Made by a program: the position numbers and the translations under genes
Part shown: positions 26,522-35,308 of the stretch, piece after piece
Layout: each line of letters opens with the position of its first letter
Position numbering within the stretch: position 1 is the first letter of the stretch
Source: Planosporangium thailandense
Lineage (GTDB): Bacteria; Actinomycetota; Actinomycetes; Mycobacteriales; Micromonosporaceae
DNA length: 64,000 nucleotides
Assembly (NCBI RefSeq): GCF_011947195.1
Contig: NZ_JAATVY010000010.1
Span: 124,001-188,000, forward strand
Direction of reading: 5' to 3'
Notes under the pieces: generated by a model
Told to the model about the DNA's origin: nothing
What the model saw: the letters and a program-made list of their open reading frames with translations, nothing else
Database searches by the model: none

Positions 26522-27634
26522 TCAGCAGCGGCGCAGCGCGTCAGCCAACGTGTCCACGACAAATTCCTGCTGGCCCGGTGTGATGTGTGGGTGCAGCGGA
26601 AGCGAGAGGATCTCGGCGGCCGCGGCCTCGACGTGCGGCAGTACACCCACCGGGTAGCCGAGGTGGGCGAAGGCCGGCAGGCGGTGTATCGGCGCCGGGT
26701 AGTGGATGGCCGCGGCGATGCCGGCGGCCTCGAGCCGGGCCAGTACCCGATCGCGGCGATCCGGTCTGCCGTCACCGGGGATCCTGATGACGTAGAGGTG
26801 CCAGACATGATCGTTGCCCTCGAGGACGGTCGGGCGCCGCACGTCGAGCGCTTGCAGCAGCGCGTCGTAGCGGGCGGCTGCGGCCCGCCGCGCCTGGTTC
26901 CAGCGCGGTAGTCGGGCCAGCTTGATGCGCAGCACCACGGCCTGCAGCGCGTCCAGCCGGCTGTTGCAACCGATCAGGTCGTGCTGGTACTTCGCGCGGC
27001 CACCGTGGTTGGCGACCGCGCGCACGTAGTGTGCGATCGAGTCGTCCGTCGTGACGACCGCGCCGGCGTCGCCGTAGGCGCCGAGGTTCTTGCCGGGGTA
27101 GTAGCTCGTCGCGGCCACACCCCAGGCACCGGGCGCCCGGCCGTGACGAGTGGCGCCATGGCACTGGGCCGCGTCCTCGACGACGGGCACTCCGGTGTCG
27201 GCGAACTGCTCCGTCGGGGCCATCTGTCCGTACAGGTGCACCGGGACGATCGCGGCGGTGGCCGGCCCGACCGCGGCCAGCGCGGCAGCCACATCGAGGA
27301 GGTGGGTTACCGGATCGCAGTCGACGAGCACGGGCCGGGCGCCGGCGCGGACAACCGCCTCCGCGGTGGCGACGAAGGTGTTGGCCGGGATGATCACCTC
27401 ATGCCCGGGGCGCACGCCGACGGCGCGGAGGGCGAGTTCGAGCGCGTCGGTCCCGTTGGCGACGCCGACGCAGTGTGGCAGCTGGCAGAATGCCGCGTAC
27501 TCACGCTCGAACGCGGCTACCTCATCACCACCGATGAAGGCGGCGGAGTCGAGCACACGCTTGAATCCCAGCTCCACCTCTTCGCCCAGTTCGGCGTGGG
27601 CGGCACGGAGATCGACCAGTGGAATGCTGCTCAT
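26522..27634 (-). CDS. DegT/DnrJ/EryC1 sugar aminotransferase
   Basis: ATG 27634 (MSSIPLVDLRAAH) gives 370 residues, standard for this family. The PLP-lysine loop SYYPGKNLGAYGDAGA has Lys182; Asp154 in VVEDAAQCHG binds the pyridine nitrogen. GNGTDAL-like VGVANGTDALELAL lies near residue 60, and HPHITPGQQEFVV is at the end. The enzyme transfers an amino group from glutamate to a keto sugar nucleotide. Together with the WlbA-like oxidoreductase and WlbB-like acetyltransferase of this locus, it may help make a 3-acetamido sugar. That pathway is an inference. Confidence 0.9.
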   Translation of the reverse strand: MSSIPLVDLRAAHAELGEEVELGFKRVLDSAAFIGGDEVAAFEREYAAFCQLPHCVGVANGTDALELALRAVGVRPGHEVIIPANTFVATAEAVVRAGARPVLVDCDPVTHLLDVAAALAAVGPATAAIVPVHLYGQMAPTEQFADTGVPVVEDAAQCHGATRHGRAPGAWGVAATSYYPGKNLGAYGDAGAVVTTDDSIAHYVRAVANHGGRAKYQHDLIGCNSRLDALQAVVLRIKLARLPRWNQARRAAAARYDALLQALDVRRPTVLEGNDHVWHLYVIRIPGDGRPDRRDRVLARLEAAGIAAAIHYPAPIHRLPAFAHLGYPVGVLPHVEAAAAEILSLPLHPHITPGQQEFVVDTLADALRRC

Positions 27635-28081
27635 TTCCGAAAGCCCCCGTGGGTATTGGATAGCGGCGGTTTCACTCTGGCACGCCTGGTCGTCCGGCGC
27701 GGCGTGCATTTCGCATGTTACCCAGCGCCCAAGTCGGGCGCCGTCGCAGAAATGCGGGTTGACGGATATTCGTGGCGGGTCGGGTCGGCATCGCCGACGC
27801 TACCGACGGAGTACCGCGGCACCAGTTTCTTCCGCCTGTCCAAAGTGCGCGTTGCGCTGACGGGAGGCTACGATCGGACCAGCACCGCGGCTTAGCCGGC
27901 ACGACGGCCCGCGACCCGAAGTCCGGTGGAAATGATTCTATGGAATTCGGGGCATGACCGTTGCCGAGCCGGTTTCGGACTTCGCCGAATGGAAATGGCC
28001 CAGTCGGGCCGTAGCCGGGCTGCCGGAGAATTCGTCATTGAACCCGCAGTGGTACCCCCGTGGGCTGAGAAAGGGATTTAA
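27635..28081. other. 447-bp divergent intergenic region in polysaccharide locus
   Basis: It separates the aminotransferase and FemAB-like genes. It has AT-richer stretches (around 27710-27722 and 27925-27960) that may be promoters. A short open frame from 27954 has poor codon character and overlaps the next gene, so I do not call it. Confidence 0.5.
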
Positions 28082-29113
28082 ATGGACGTCGGCCCGGTTC
28101 TACGTCCGCTCCATGACCCACGCTGGTCGGCATTCGTCGCCAACCACGGATCCGCTCTTCCGTTCCACCATCCGTCCTGGGCAGCCATGCTCGCCGAGTG
28201 TTACCGATTCCGCGCCTTCTGCCTGACCGTCGATGACCACGCCGGCCGGATTCTTGCCGGACTGCCCGTCGCCGAGGTGCATCGCCGCGGCAGGCCCCGA
28301 TGGGTGTCACTGCCGTTCACCGACGAGTGCCCACCGCTGATTACTCCGGGAGCGGACGGAGAACCCACGGAGTGGCTGGATTCGCTGCGCCGCGCGTTCG
28401 GCGTGTGCCGCTTCGAGGTACGCGCCGCGCTGCGCGGTGAGCGCGTGCAACGGGGCGACACGTACCTGAACCATCGGCTGCCGCTGGACCGCGCGGAAGA
28501 CGACGTCTTTGCCGCGCTGCACCCGAACCAGGTCCGCCGCAACATCCGGCGGGCGCAACGGGCCGGAGTGGTGGTGCGCGTGGGCAGCGTCGAGGCCGAT
28601 CTCACCGAGGTCTTCTACCGCCTGCACATGAGAACACGCCACCGGCTCGGCGTCCCGGTACAACCGCTCCGGTACTTCCGGCTGCTCTGGCGGCGGTTCC
28701 TGGAGCCGGGGCTCGGTGCCGTCATCATCGCCGAGCTGGGCGGTGTGCCTGCCGCGGCGGGGGTGTTTCTCGCCTTCGGCGAGACCTGCGTGTACAAGTA
28801 CGGCGCGTCGGACGAACGACACCTGGGCGCACGGCCCAACCATCTGTTGTTCTGGGAATCCATCCGCTGGGCAATGGCCCGGGGCTGTCGGACGTTCGAT
28901 TTCGGGCGCACCGACCTCGCCGACACCGGACTGCGGGAATTCAAATCCCGGTGGGGCACCGTCGAACGGGAGTTCAACTACTCCGTACTGGCCGACGTGC
29001 CCGCACGGGCCGGCATGGGCGCGGTACCCGCACCGCTGCGCTCGGCCATCCGACGCGGGCCGATCTTCGTCCCGCGCCTCCTCGGTGAACTGCTCTACCG
29101 CCATACCGCCTGA
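28082..29113 (+). CDS. FemAB-like GNAT (peptidyl/aminoacyl transferase-type) protein
   Basis: The 343-residue protein follows AGAAAGGGATTTAA. It has the double-GNAT architecture: the first half has LPFHHPSWAAML and LPFTDECPPL; the second has LHPNQVRRNIRRAQRAG, AGVFLAFGETCVYKYGASD, RPNHLLFWESIRWAMARG and FDFGRTDLADTGLREFKSRWG. These match the FemAB-related acyltransferases found in exopolysaccharide clusters. In FemA/B enzymes the donor is aminoacyl-tRNA; for this group the donor is not known. It may acylate a polysaccharide or lipid precursor together with the ATP-grasp gene downstream. Confidence 0.8.
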   Translation: MDVGPVLRPLHDPRWSAFVANHGSALPFHHPSWAAMLAECYRFRAFCLTVDDHAGRILAGLPVAEVHRRGRPRWVSLPFTDECPPLITPGADGEPTEWLDSLRRAFGVCRFEVRAALRGERVQRGDTYLNHRLPLDRAEDDVFAALHPNQVRRNIRRAQRAGVVVRVGSVEADLTEVFYRLHMRTRHRLGVPVQPLRYFRLLWRRFLEPGLGAVIIAELGGVPAAAGVFLAFGETCVYKYGASDERHLGARPNHLLFWESIRWAMARGCRTFDFGRTDLADTGLREFKSRWGTVEREFNYSVLADVPARAGMGAVPAPLRSAIRRGPIFVPRLLGELLYRHTA

Positions 29114-29160
29114 CCGTCGCTGCCTACCGGGCGGCATACCGACGTTCTTGGGGAGTACGG

Positions 29161-30645
29161 ATGTTCGTCTGCTCGCACCCCTTCGCCGTCTTCGACTATT
29201 TCCGGGTCCCCTACGAGGTCCTGCGCGCGGTCGGGCCCTCCCGCTCTCCGCTCGATCAGTGCGCCACGCTGGCGCCACGGTCCGCCCCGGCGCGCTCGAT
29301 CCGCTGGCCGGTGTTCGGGACCGGAGCGTCGTTACCGCGGCTCGCCCACCCGGCACGTCGGTTCCGCCTCGGGTCTGTGATGCTGCACGGCCGGTTGCTG
29401 CCGGACGACCGGATCGGTGAATGGTTGCTGTCGGCCGGTGCCGGCTGGCGCCCCGGCGAGCCGGTGACCGATGGTGGTGAGCAGCTGGCGTCGGTGTGGC
29501 GCAACGACTCCGGCGACATCTTCCTGCCCTTCGACCCCGACGAGGTCGTACTGAACTTCTGGAGCGAGGGATACCGGGTCAAGCCGGACGGTACCGCCAC
29601 GTCCCCGCTACGGTCGATGGCCGTCTCCGGCTACTACCTCGTCCGTCCACTGATCCCCAGACCGGTACAGATCTCGGCGCGCCGCCTTTACAGCAAGGTC
29701 CAGGTGCGCACGCCGTTCCCACGGTGGCCGGTCGAGACCTCGCTGCACGATTTCTACGATCTCGTGCTGGGCTGGGCGGCCGAACTGGCCGGCGAGGACG
29801 TCCCGTACCTCGCGCCGTGGCCGGCCGGGCGGAGCTGGGCATTCGTCCTCACCCACGACGTGGAGACCGACGAGGGACTGCGGCGGCTTCCCGTGCTGCG
29901 CGACATCGAGGTGGCCGCCGGGTTCCGGTCGTCGTGGAACCTGGTGCCGGGCCGGTACGACGTACCGGACGACGTGGTGGCGGCGTTGAAGGCCGACGGT
30001 TTCGAGGTTGGCCTGCACGGCCTGTACCACGACGGGCGGGACCTCGCGGACGGCGTGTTCGCCCAACGGCTGCCCGAGATGCGCCGCTGGGCGCAGCGGT
30101 GGCAGGCCTGCGGATTCCGGTCGCCGGCGACCCACCGGGCCTGGGACACCATGGCGTCGCTGCCGTTCGAGTACGACTCCTCGTACCCGGACACCGACCC
30201 GTACGAGCCGCAGCCCGGCGGCTGCTGCAGCTGGCTGCCGTACTTCAACAAGCGTCTCGTGGAGCTGCCGATCACCCTGCCCCAGGACCACACCGTCTTC
30301 GTGATCCTGCGTTGTGCCGACGCCGGGCTCTGGATCGAGAAGAGCGAGCGGATCCGCGCGGCCGGCGGGATGGCTCTCTTGATCACGCACCCCGATTACC
30401 TGGACCGGGCGCCGATCGCCCGCGCCTACGAGGAGCTGCTGGCGCGGTTCGCCGGCGACGACTCGGCCTGGCGGGCGTTGCCGGTCGAGGTGGCTCGGTG
30501 GTGGCGGCGGCGGGCGGAGTCGCGGTTGCAGCGTGCCGGCGACGGCTGGCAGGTGGTCGGGCCGGCCCGCGACGCCGCGCAGGTGCGCGTCGTGTCGCCG
30601 CCACACCGGCAGTCCCGGTCGCCGCGGCGCGCGGTCCAGGGGTGA
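29161..30645 (+). CDS. Polysaccharide deacetylase-like (NodB-fold) protein
   Basis: The 494-residue protein has an unassigned N-terminal half (about 1-215) and a NodB-like C-terminal half. The latter has THDVET (Asp233), GLHGLYHDGRD (His286, His290) and FRSPATHRAWD, matching the metal and catalytic motifs of carbohydrate esterase family 4. The final ITHPDYLDRA fits the last motif. No signal peptide is evident, so it may act on a cytoplasmic lipid-linked intermediate or be a binding homologue. It lies 47 bp after the FemAB-like gene and 8 bp before the phosphoesterase gene. Confidence 0.8.
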   Translation: MFVCSHPFAVFDYFRVPYEVLRAVGPSRSPLDQCATLAPRSAPARSIRWPVFGTGASLPRLAHPARRFRLGSVMLHGRLLPDDRIGEWLLSAGAGWRPGEPVTDGGEQLASVWRNDSGDIFLPFDPDEVVLNFWSEGYRVKPDGTATSPLRSMAVSGYYLVRPLIPRPVQISARRLYSKVQVRTPFPRWPVETSLHDFYDLVLGWAAELAGEDVPYLAPWPAGRSWAFVLTHDVETDEGLRRLPVLRDIEVAAGFRSSWNLVPGRYDVPDDVVAALKADGFEVGLHGLYHDGRDLADGVFAQRLPEMRRWAQRWQACGFRSPATHRAWDTMASLPFEYDSSYPDTDPYEPQPGGCCSWLPYFNKRLVELPITLPQDHTVFVILRCADAGLWIEKSERIRAAGGMALLITHPDYLDRAPIARAYEELLARFAGDDSAWRALPVEVARWWRRRAESRLQRAGDGWQVVGPARDAAQVRVVSPPHRQSRSPRRAVQG

Positions 30646-30653
30646 GGAGCACC

Positions 30654-31454
30654 ATGCGGTACGGGGTGGTTTCCGACGTGCACGCCAACGCGGTCGCGCT
30701 GCGCACGGCGATCGCGCGGCTCAAGGCGGTGGGCGTCGACGAGTGGCTGTGCGCCGGCGACATCGTCGGGTACGGGCCGCAGCCCAACGAATGCGTGGAA
30801 CTGTTGGCCGAGCTCGGCGCCCGGTGCGTCGCCGGCAACCACGAGCTGCTCGTGCTCGGCCGCCTGCCGCTGGAGCGCAGCGGGCGCCTGGCGCGCGAGA
30901 CCACCCCGTGGACCCGGTCCGTGCTGCGCGATGACTGCCGGCGCTACCTGGCCGCGCTGCCGACGACCGTCCGGGTCCCCGGGGTGCTGATGGCGCACGG
31001 ATCGATCACCGACCCGACCCGGTACGTCCGGCAGCCCGAGCAGGCGGTGGGGGAGCTGGCAACTCTGGCCCGGGTGGATGCGCAGGCGACGGTGCTGGTC
31101 CTCGGGCACACGCACCGGCCGTGGATGGTCTGCGAGGACGGTGGCACCGTGCCCGCGGCGCCCGGCCCCGCGACGGCGTTTCCGCCCACGGGTCGCGTGC
31201 TGGTCAACCCGGGTAGCGTCGGGCACTCCAGGCAGGACGAACCGGTGCCGCGCACCCGGTTCCTGCTGCTGGATATCGAACAGCGCCAGGTGCGCTTCTT
31301 CGCCGAGACGTACGACGTCGCGGGCGCGCTCGCCGCCCTCCGCGAGCACGGCCTTCCGCGGTCGTGCATCCATGTCCGGCCCGGCCGGCTCTGGGCGGTA
31401 CCCCGTAGAGCCCAGACCCTCATCCGCTACGCGCGTCGGCACATCGGAGCCTGA
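30654..31454 (+). CDS. Calcineurin-like metallophosphoesterase
   Basis: The 266-residue protein has the five metallophosphoesterase blocks: GVVSDVHANAVAL (Asp8, His10), CAGDIVGYGP, AGNHE, a central MAHGS and LGHTHRPW. RVLVNPGSVGHSRQDEP is characteristic of the YfcE/MJ0936-type group. It is 8 bp downstream of the deacetylase-like gene. ATG 30654 follows GTGAGGAGCACC. Its role in the cluster is unclear; a sugar phosphate or cyclic nucleotide substrate is possible. Confidence 0.85.
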   Translation: MRYGVVSDVHANAVALRTAIARLKAVGVDEWLCAGDIVGYGPQPNECVELLAELGARCVAGNHELLVLGRLPLERSGRLARETTPWTRSVLRDDCRRYLAALPTTVRVPGVLMAHGSITDPTRYVRQPEQAVGELATLARVDAQATVLVLGHTHRPWMVCEDGGTVPAAPGPATAFPPTGRVLVNPGSVGHSRQDEPVPRTRFLLLDIEQRQVRFFAETYDVAGALAALREHGLPRSCIHVRPGRLWAVPRRAQTLIRYARRHIGA

Positions 31455-31522
31455 GCTCGAAAGTCACGCCGTGGCGGCGCGTCAGCACAGCGTCGGCCCG
31501 CACGAGCAGAGGTGAGGACCAG

Positions 31523-32704
31523 ATGAGAAGGAACCGGTCGCCGCGGCGGCCACCAGCCGTGCTCCTCGGTGCCGGGGTCAACCTGATCGAGGTCACCCGG
31601 GCACTGGCCGTCGCCGGGATACCCAGCGCGATCGCGGCGCCCGACCAGGACGCCGCCCGCCTGTCCCGACACACGACCGTGGTAGCGACGCACAACTGGA
31701 GCGATCCCGAGGCCGCGAGCGGCGAGGACCGTCTGATACAGCGGCTGGTCAGCTACGCGCGGACCCAACCGGGGCCGCCGCCGCTGTTCTTCACCTCCGA
31801 TGAGGCGCTGCTGTTCGTCAGCCGGTACCGCGACGCGCTGGGCGCGGCGTACCGCTTCGCGATCGCCGACCCGGACACCGTTGAGACCCTGGCGGACAAG
31901 GCACGCTTCGCGGTCCTTGCCGAGCGGCTGGGCGTCAGGGCGCCGCGTACCCGGATCCTCGCGCCCCGGCCGGGCGCCGTGCCGGACGACGTGTCGCGGC
32001 TGCGCTTTCCGCTGATCGTAAAGCCGTACCGGCGCGACCGGGGGTGGCACGAGGTGGTCGCGACCGCCAAGAAGGCGCTTCAGGTCGGTGATGAGCAGGA
32101 CCTGCGTACGCTCTGGCGGCCGCTCGCCGCGCTCGGCGCCCCGGTCGTGGTGCAGGAGGCGGTACCCGGGCCGGAAAGCCGGGTGGAGAGCTACCACGTC
32201 TACGTCGACCGCGACGGACGGACTGCCGCGGAGTTCGTCGGACAGAAGATACGCACCATGCCGCCCGAGTTCGGACACACCACCGCGCTCACCATCACCG
32301 ACACGCCGGACGTGCTGAAGCAGGGCCGCGAACTGGTACGGGTGCTCGGCCTGCGCGGGGTGGCGAAGGTCGACTTCAAGCGCGCCCCGGATGGCGAGCT
32401 GTTCGTCCTCGAAGTCAACCCGCGCTTCCACCTGTGGCATCACCCCGGGGCGCGCGCCGGCGTCAACATCCCCGCGCTGGTGTACGCGGATCTGACGGGC
32501 GCGCCCCGGCCGGCGAGCGGGCCGGCCCGGGCCGGGGTGCGCTGGGTCCATCCGCGCGACGTGTCGTCGGCGGGTGCCGACGATGTCTCGATCTGGCGGT
32601 GGATCCGGTGGGCGGGCGGCTGCGACGCGAAGGCGTTCTGGGCGTGGGACGACCCGCTGCCGCTCATCGCGGCGGTGGCGGCTCGAACTCCGTTCCGGCG
32701 TTGA
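31523..32704 (+). CDS. ATP-grasp ligase in polysaccharide cluster
   Basis: The 393-residue protein starts at ATG 31523 after GCAGAGGTGAGGACCAG. The N-terminal Rossmann part has PAVLLGAGVNLIEVTRAL. The ATP-grasp domain has FPLIVKPYRRDRGWHE (phosphate-loop Lys), VVVQEAVPGPE and FVLEVNPRFHLWHHPG (the Mg-binding Glu/Asn). Enzymes of this fold join a carboxylate to an amine. Given its neighbours it may attach an amino acid or amino sugar to a uronate-containing glycan; that is an inference. Its 3' end overlaps the convergent glycosyltransferase gene by 41 bp. Confidence 0.85.
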   Translation: MRRNRSPRRPPAVLLGAGVNLIEVTRALAVAGIPSAIAAPDQDAARLSRHTTVVATHNWSDPEAASGEDRLIQRLVSYARTQPGPPPLFFTSDEALLFVSRYRDALGAAYRFAIADPDTVETLADKARFAVLAERLGVRAPRTRILAPRPGAVPDDVSRLRFPLIVKPYRRDRGWHEVVATAKKALQVGDEQDLRTLWRPLAALGAPVVVQEAVPGPESRVESYHVYVDRDGRTAAEFVGQKIRTMPPEFGHTTALTITDTPDVLKQGRELVRVLGLRGVAKVDFKRAPDGELFVLEVNPRFHLWHHPGARAGVNIPALVYADLTGAPRPASGPARAGVRWVHPRDVSSAGADDVSIWRWIRWAGGCDAKAFWAWDDPLPLIAAVAARTPFRR

Positions 32705-33932
32705 GCCGCCCGCGCCGCGTGCCGATTCGCCGGCGCGCGCTCCGGCCGAGCGCGGCCCCGTCGAGCAGGTGGCTGACCACACCGCCGTAGATCTGCCGCT
32801 GCCGGGACCACTGGTACCCGTCGGCGAGCTCCGCCGCCCGCTCCGCCATCCGGGCCCGCCGCGCGGGTTCGGCGTGGAGGGTACGCAGCGCCCGGGCCAG
32901 GTCTCCGGCGTCCCCGGACTCGAACAGCTCCACGGCGGACGCGTCGAACGTCTGCTCCACGGAGCGGGTACGCGAGGACACGACCGGCTTGCCCATCGCG
33001 ATGAAGTCGAACATCTTGCCGGCCAACGTGACGTCCCGGAACGGGTCCCGCTTCATCGCCACGACGCCCACGTCGGCGCGCGCGATCGCGGCGACGAGCT
33101 GGTCGATCGGCACGAATCCGCCGCTGAACCAGACCCGGTCGGTCACCCGCAGCTCGGCGGCGAGCCGCCGTAGCCGTGCCAGGTCGGAGCCGTCGCCGTA
33201 CACCTCGAAGCGCAGCTGCGGGATCTCGTCGCGGAGCAGTGCCACCGCCTCGATCACCGTGTCGAGCCCGTAGTGCGCCTCGACCGTGCCGTGGGAGACC
33301 AGGGTGAAGGACCGGTCGTCGGTCTCCGTACGCGGCACGTCGATCGGGTGGAACACCTCCTGATCCGCGCCGTCCATGACGACTGTGATCTTCGCCTGCG
33401 GGGCGCCCCGCGCGATGAAGGCTTCCCGCATCTGCGCGGTCGGAGTGATGACCCGGTTCGCGAACCGGATGCTCGCCTGCTCGACCCGGGCAATGGCACG
33501 GACCGCCCGGTGCGCCATGTCCACCCCGAACTTGGTGGCGAAGAACTCCGGCATGCACTCCTGGAGATCCAGCAGCACCGGTGCGCCGAGCAATCGCGGT
33601 ACCGCGGCCGCGAAGACCAGCGCATCCGGCAACGAGTTCACCTGGATGAGTCGGTATCGGTGCCGCAGGTGCAGCAGGGTCACGAGGCCCCCGGCCATGA
33701 CGAAGAACGCGCCGTACTCCGTGAGGTAGCGCAACGCCCGGCGTCCGCGGCTGTGGCGGAGGGGAAGCCGCCACACGGTCACGCCGGGGCGTCGTTCGAT
33801 CCCGGGCTGATCGTCGTCGCGCAGGCAGATCACGTCGACGTGACAGCCCAGAGCGGCAAGGGCATCCACCTCCCGGGCTACCCGGCTGTCCTGGGGCACA
33901 TAGTGTTCACGGACCACACACGCTCGCGCCAT
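32664..33932 (-). CDS. Glycosyltransferase family 4
   Basis: ATG 33932 (MARACVVREHYVPQDSRVARE) gives 422 residues; the frame upstream is arginine-rich and less credible. It shows a GT-B fold: an N-terminal acceptor domain, then FTLVSHGTVEAHYGLDTVIEA as the GT4 donor-domain start, VWFSGGFVPIDQLVAAIARADVGVV, and an E-x7-E-like KMFDFIAMGKPVVSS. Its donor sugar is unknown. The tail overlaps the ATP-grasp gene. It is divergent from the next glycosyltransferase gene. Confidence 0.85.
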   Translation of the reverse strand: MARACVVREHYVPQDSRVAREVDALAALGCHVDVICLRDDDQPGIERRPGVTVWRLPLRHSRGRRALRYLTEYGAFFVMAGGLVTLLHLRHRYRLIQVNSLPDALVFAAAVPRLLGAPVLLDLQECMPEFFATKFGVDMAHRAVRAIARVEQASIRFANRVITPTAQMREAFIARGAPQAKITVVMDGADQEVFHPIDVPRTETDDRSFTLVSHGTVEAHYGLDTVIEAVALLRDEIPQLRFEVYGDGSDLARLRRLAAELRVTDRVWFSGGFVPIDQLVAAIARADVGVVAMKRDPFRDVTLAGKMFDFIAMGKPVVSSRTRSVEQTFDASAVELFESGDAGDLARALRTLHAEPARRARMAERAAELADGYQWSRQRQIYGGVVSHLLDGAALGRSARRRIGTRRGRLNAGTEFEPPPPR

Positions 33933-34146
33933 TTCCCGGAGATAGCCACCGGGCGGCCCGGTAAACCCGCCGTCGACCGAGTCGTATCTACTGTGGACTA
34001 GGGGACGGGGCCCGCCGAGAAACACAACTGGTGGCCGCATGACTTCTCGGCGCCGGGGAAGCTCGCGACGGCCGGTGACGCCGGACGCATACAACCATTG
34101 ACGGGCAGCGGCGGTGGTGCACCGGCGCGGTGAGGGAGGTTGGCGG

Positions 34147-35274
34147 ATGTTCGCAAAGCGTGGCCGAGGTCTGCTACTGGTTCCTGCCTGGAGAGGCCAG
34201 CAGACCCGCGCGGAGCTTGCCGGTGCGGCCGAGGCCGGCGAGCGTCCGCGCAGTGACTACGTCGAGCTGGCGCGCGCCCTCAACGCCGACATCATGGACA
34301 TGCAGTACATGACCGAGCGGGCGACTCCCGTCGCGCGGGCGGTGGCCCGGCGGTTCGGTATCGTACCGGCCCAGGTCGTCGAGGCCTTCCTGCGCCAACG
34401 CGGCTACGACCACATCGTCGCGCGGGCCGACCGTCTCGGCCTGCCGCTGGCGCTGCTGTTCAAGGTGAGCCGGGGGCGCCGGAACACGGTGCTGGTCTCC
34501 GCCTGGCTGTCACGCCCCAAGAAGGCCGTGTTTCTCAGCCGCCTCAAGGTGCACTCACATCTGCGCGCGATCATCAACTACAGCAGCGTCCAGATGGAGC
34601 TCGCCCGTACCCGGCTCGGCGTTCCGGCGGAAAAGCTGCACAACTGCCTGCAGCCGGTGGATGAGCACTTCTGGCGCCCGCTGGATGAGCCGACGCACGA
34701 CTACATCCTCTCCGTGGGCTGGGAGGCGCGCGACTACCGCACCCTCGCCCGAGCCATCGACGGACTTGACGTCGACGCCGTCATCGCCGTCGGCAGCGCG
34801 GTGCTGCGCCCGTCCGGCGATGTCGACGCTCTGTTCGGCCCGATGGTGCGGGACACGGCACAAGCCAGCCGGTCCGCCCGGATCACGCTGCGCCAGCAGG
34901 TCGGGCCCGAAGAGCTTCGCCGCCTCTACGCGCAGGCGCGGTTCGTCGTCGTCACGCTGCACGACGTCGACGTCGACGCCGGTGTCACCACCATCACCGA
35001 GGCGATGGCGATGGGCAAGGCCGTCATCGTCAGCCGTACCCGCGGTCAGGTAGACATCGTCCGGGACGGCGAAAACGGGCTGTACGTCCCGCCGGCCGAC
35101 CCGGCCGCGCTGCGAGCGGCGATCGCGCGGTTGCTGAACGACCCGGACGAGGCCGAGCGGATGGGGAAAGCCGGTCGCGCGCTGGTCGAAGCCCACCACA
35201 CCCTCGACGGCTGGGTGCGGGACGTCGCCGATATCGCCACCGGCCGCCGCCGCGGACGGCAGCCCACCACCTGA
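34147..35274 (+). CDS. Glycosyltransferase family 4
   Basis: ATG 34147 follows GAGGGAGGTTGGCGG, a strong ribosome binding site; 375 residues. The donor-binding half contains YILSVGWEARDYRTLARAI, LRQQVGPEELRRLYAQARFVVV and an EAMAMGKAVIVSRTRGQVD segment, typical of GT4. The acceptor half is unusual in lacking a Gly-rich first loop and carries NYSSVQMELARTRLGVP. It belongs to the polysaccharide locus. The stop codon lies inside a hairpin shared with the convergent polymerase gene. Confidence 0.8.
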   Translation: MFAKRGRGLLLVPAWRGQQTRAELAGAAEAGERPRSDYVELARALNADIMDMQYMTERATPVARAVARRFGIVPAQVVEAFLRQRGYDHIVARADRLGLPLALLFKVSRGRRNTVLVSAWLSRPKKAVFLSRLKVHSHLRAIINYSSVQMELARTRLGVPAEKLHNCLQPVDEHFWRPLDEPTHDYILSVGWEARDYRTLARAIDGLDVDAVIAVGSAVLRPSGDVDALFGPMVRDTAQASRSARITLRQQVGPEELRRLYAQARFVVVTLHDVDVDAGVTTITEAMAMGKAVIVSRTRGQVDIVRDGENGLYVPPADPAALRAAIARLLNDPDEAERMGKAGRALVEAHHTLDGWVRDVADIATGRRRGRQPTT

Positions 35275-35284
35275 GGTGGCGGGC
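35262..35284. terminator. Hairpin between glycosyltransferase and polymerase genes
   Basis: GCCC-A-CCACCT pairs with AGGTGG-C-GGGC around one G, giving a stem with a single mismatch. It overlaps the glycosyltransferase stop and lies 25 bp from the end of the polymerase gene, so it can serve both strands. Confidence 0.55.
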
Positions 35285-35308
35285 TGCGACCGGACGACGT
35301 GCTACTGG

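Noticed and set aside
27954-28226. 90-codon open frame before the FemAB-like gene
   Set aside because: Codon character is poor and it overlaps the start of a better supported gene by more than 140 bp.
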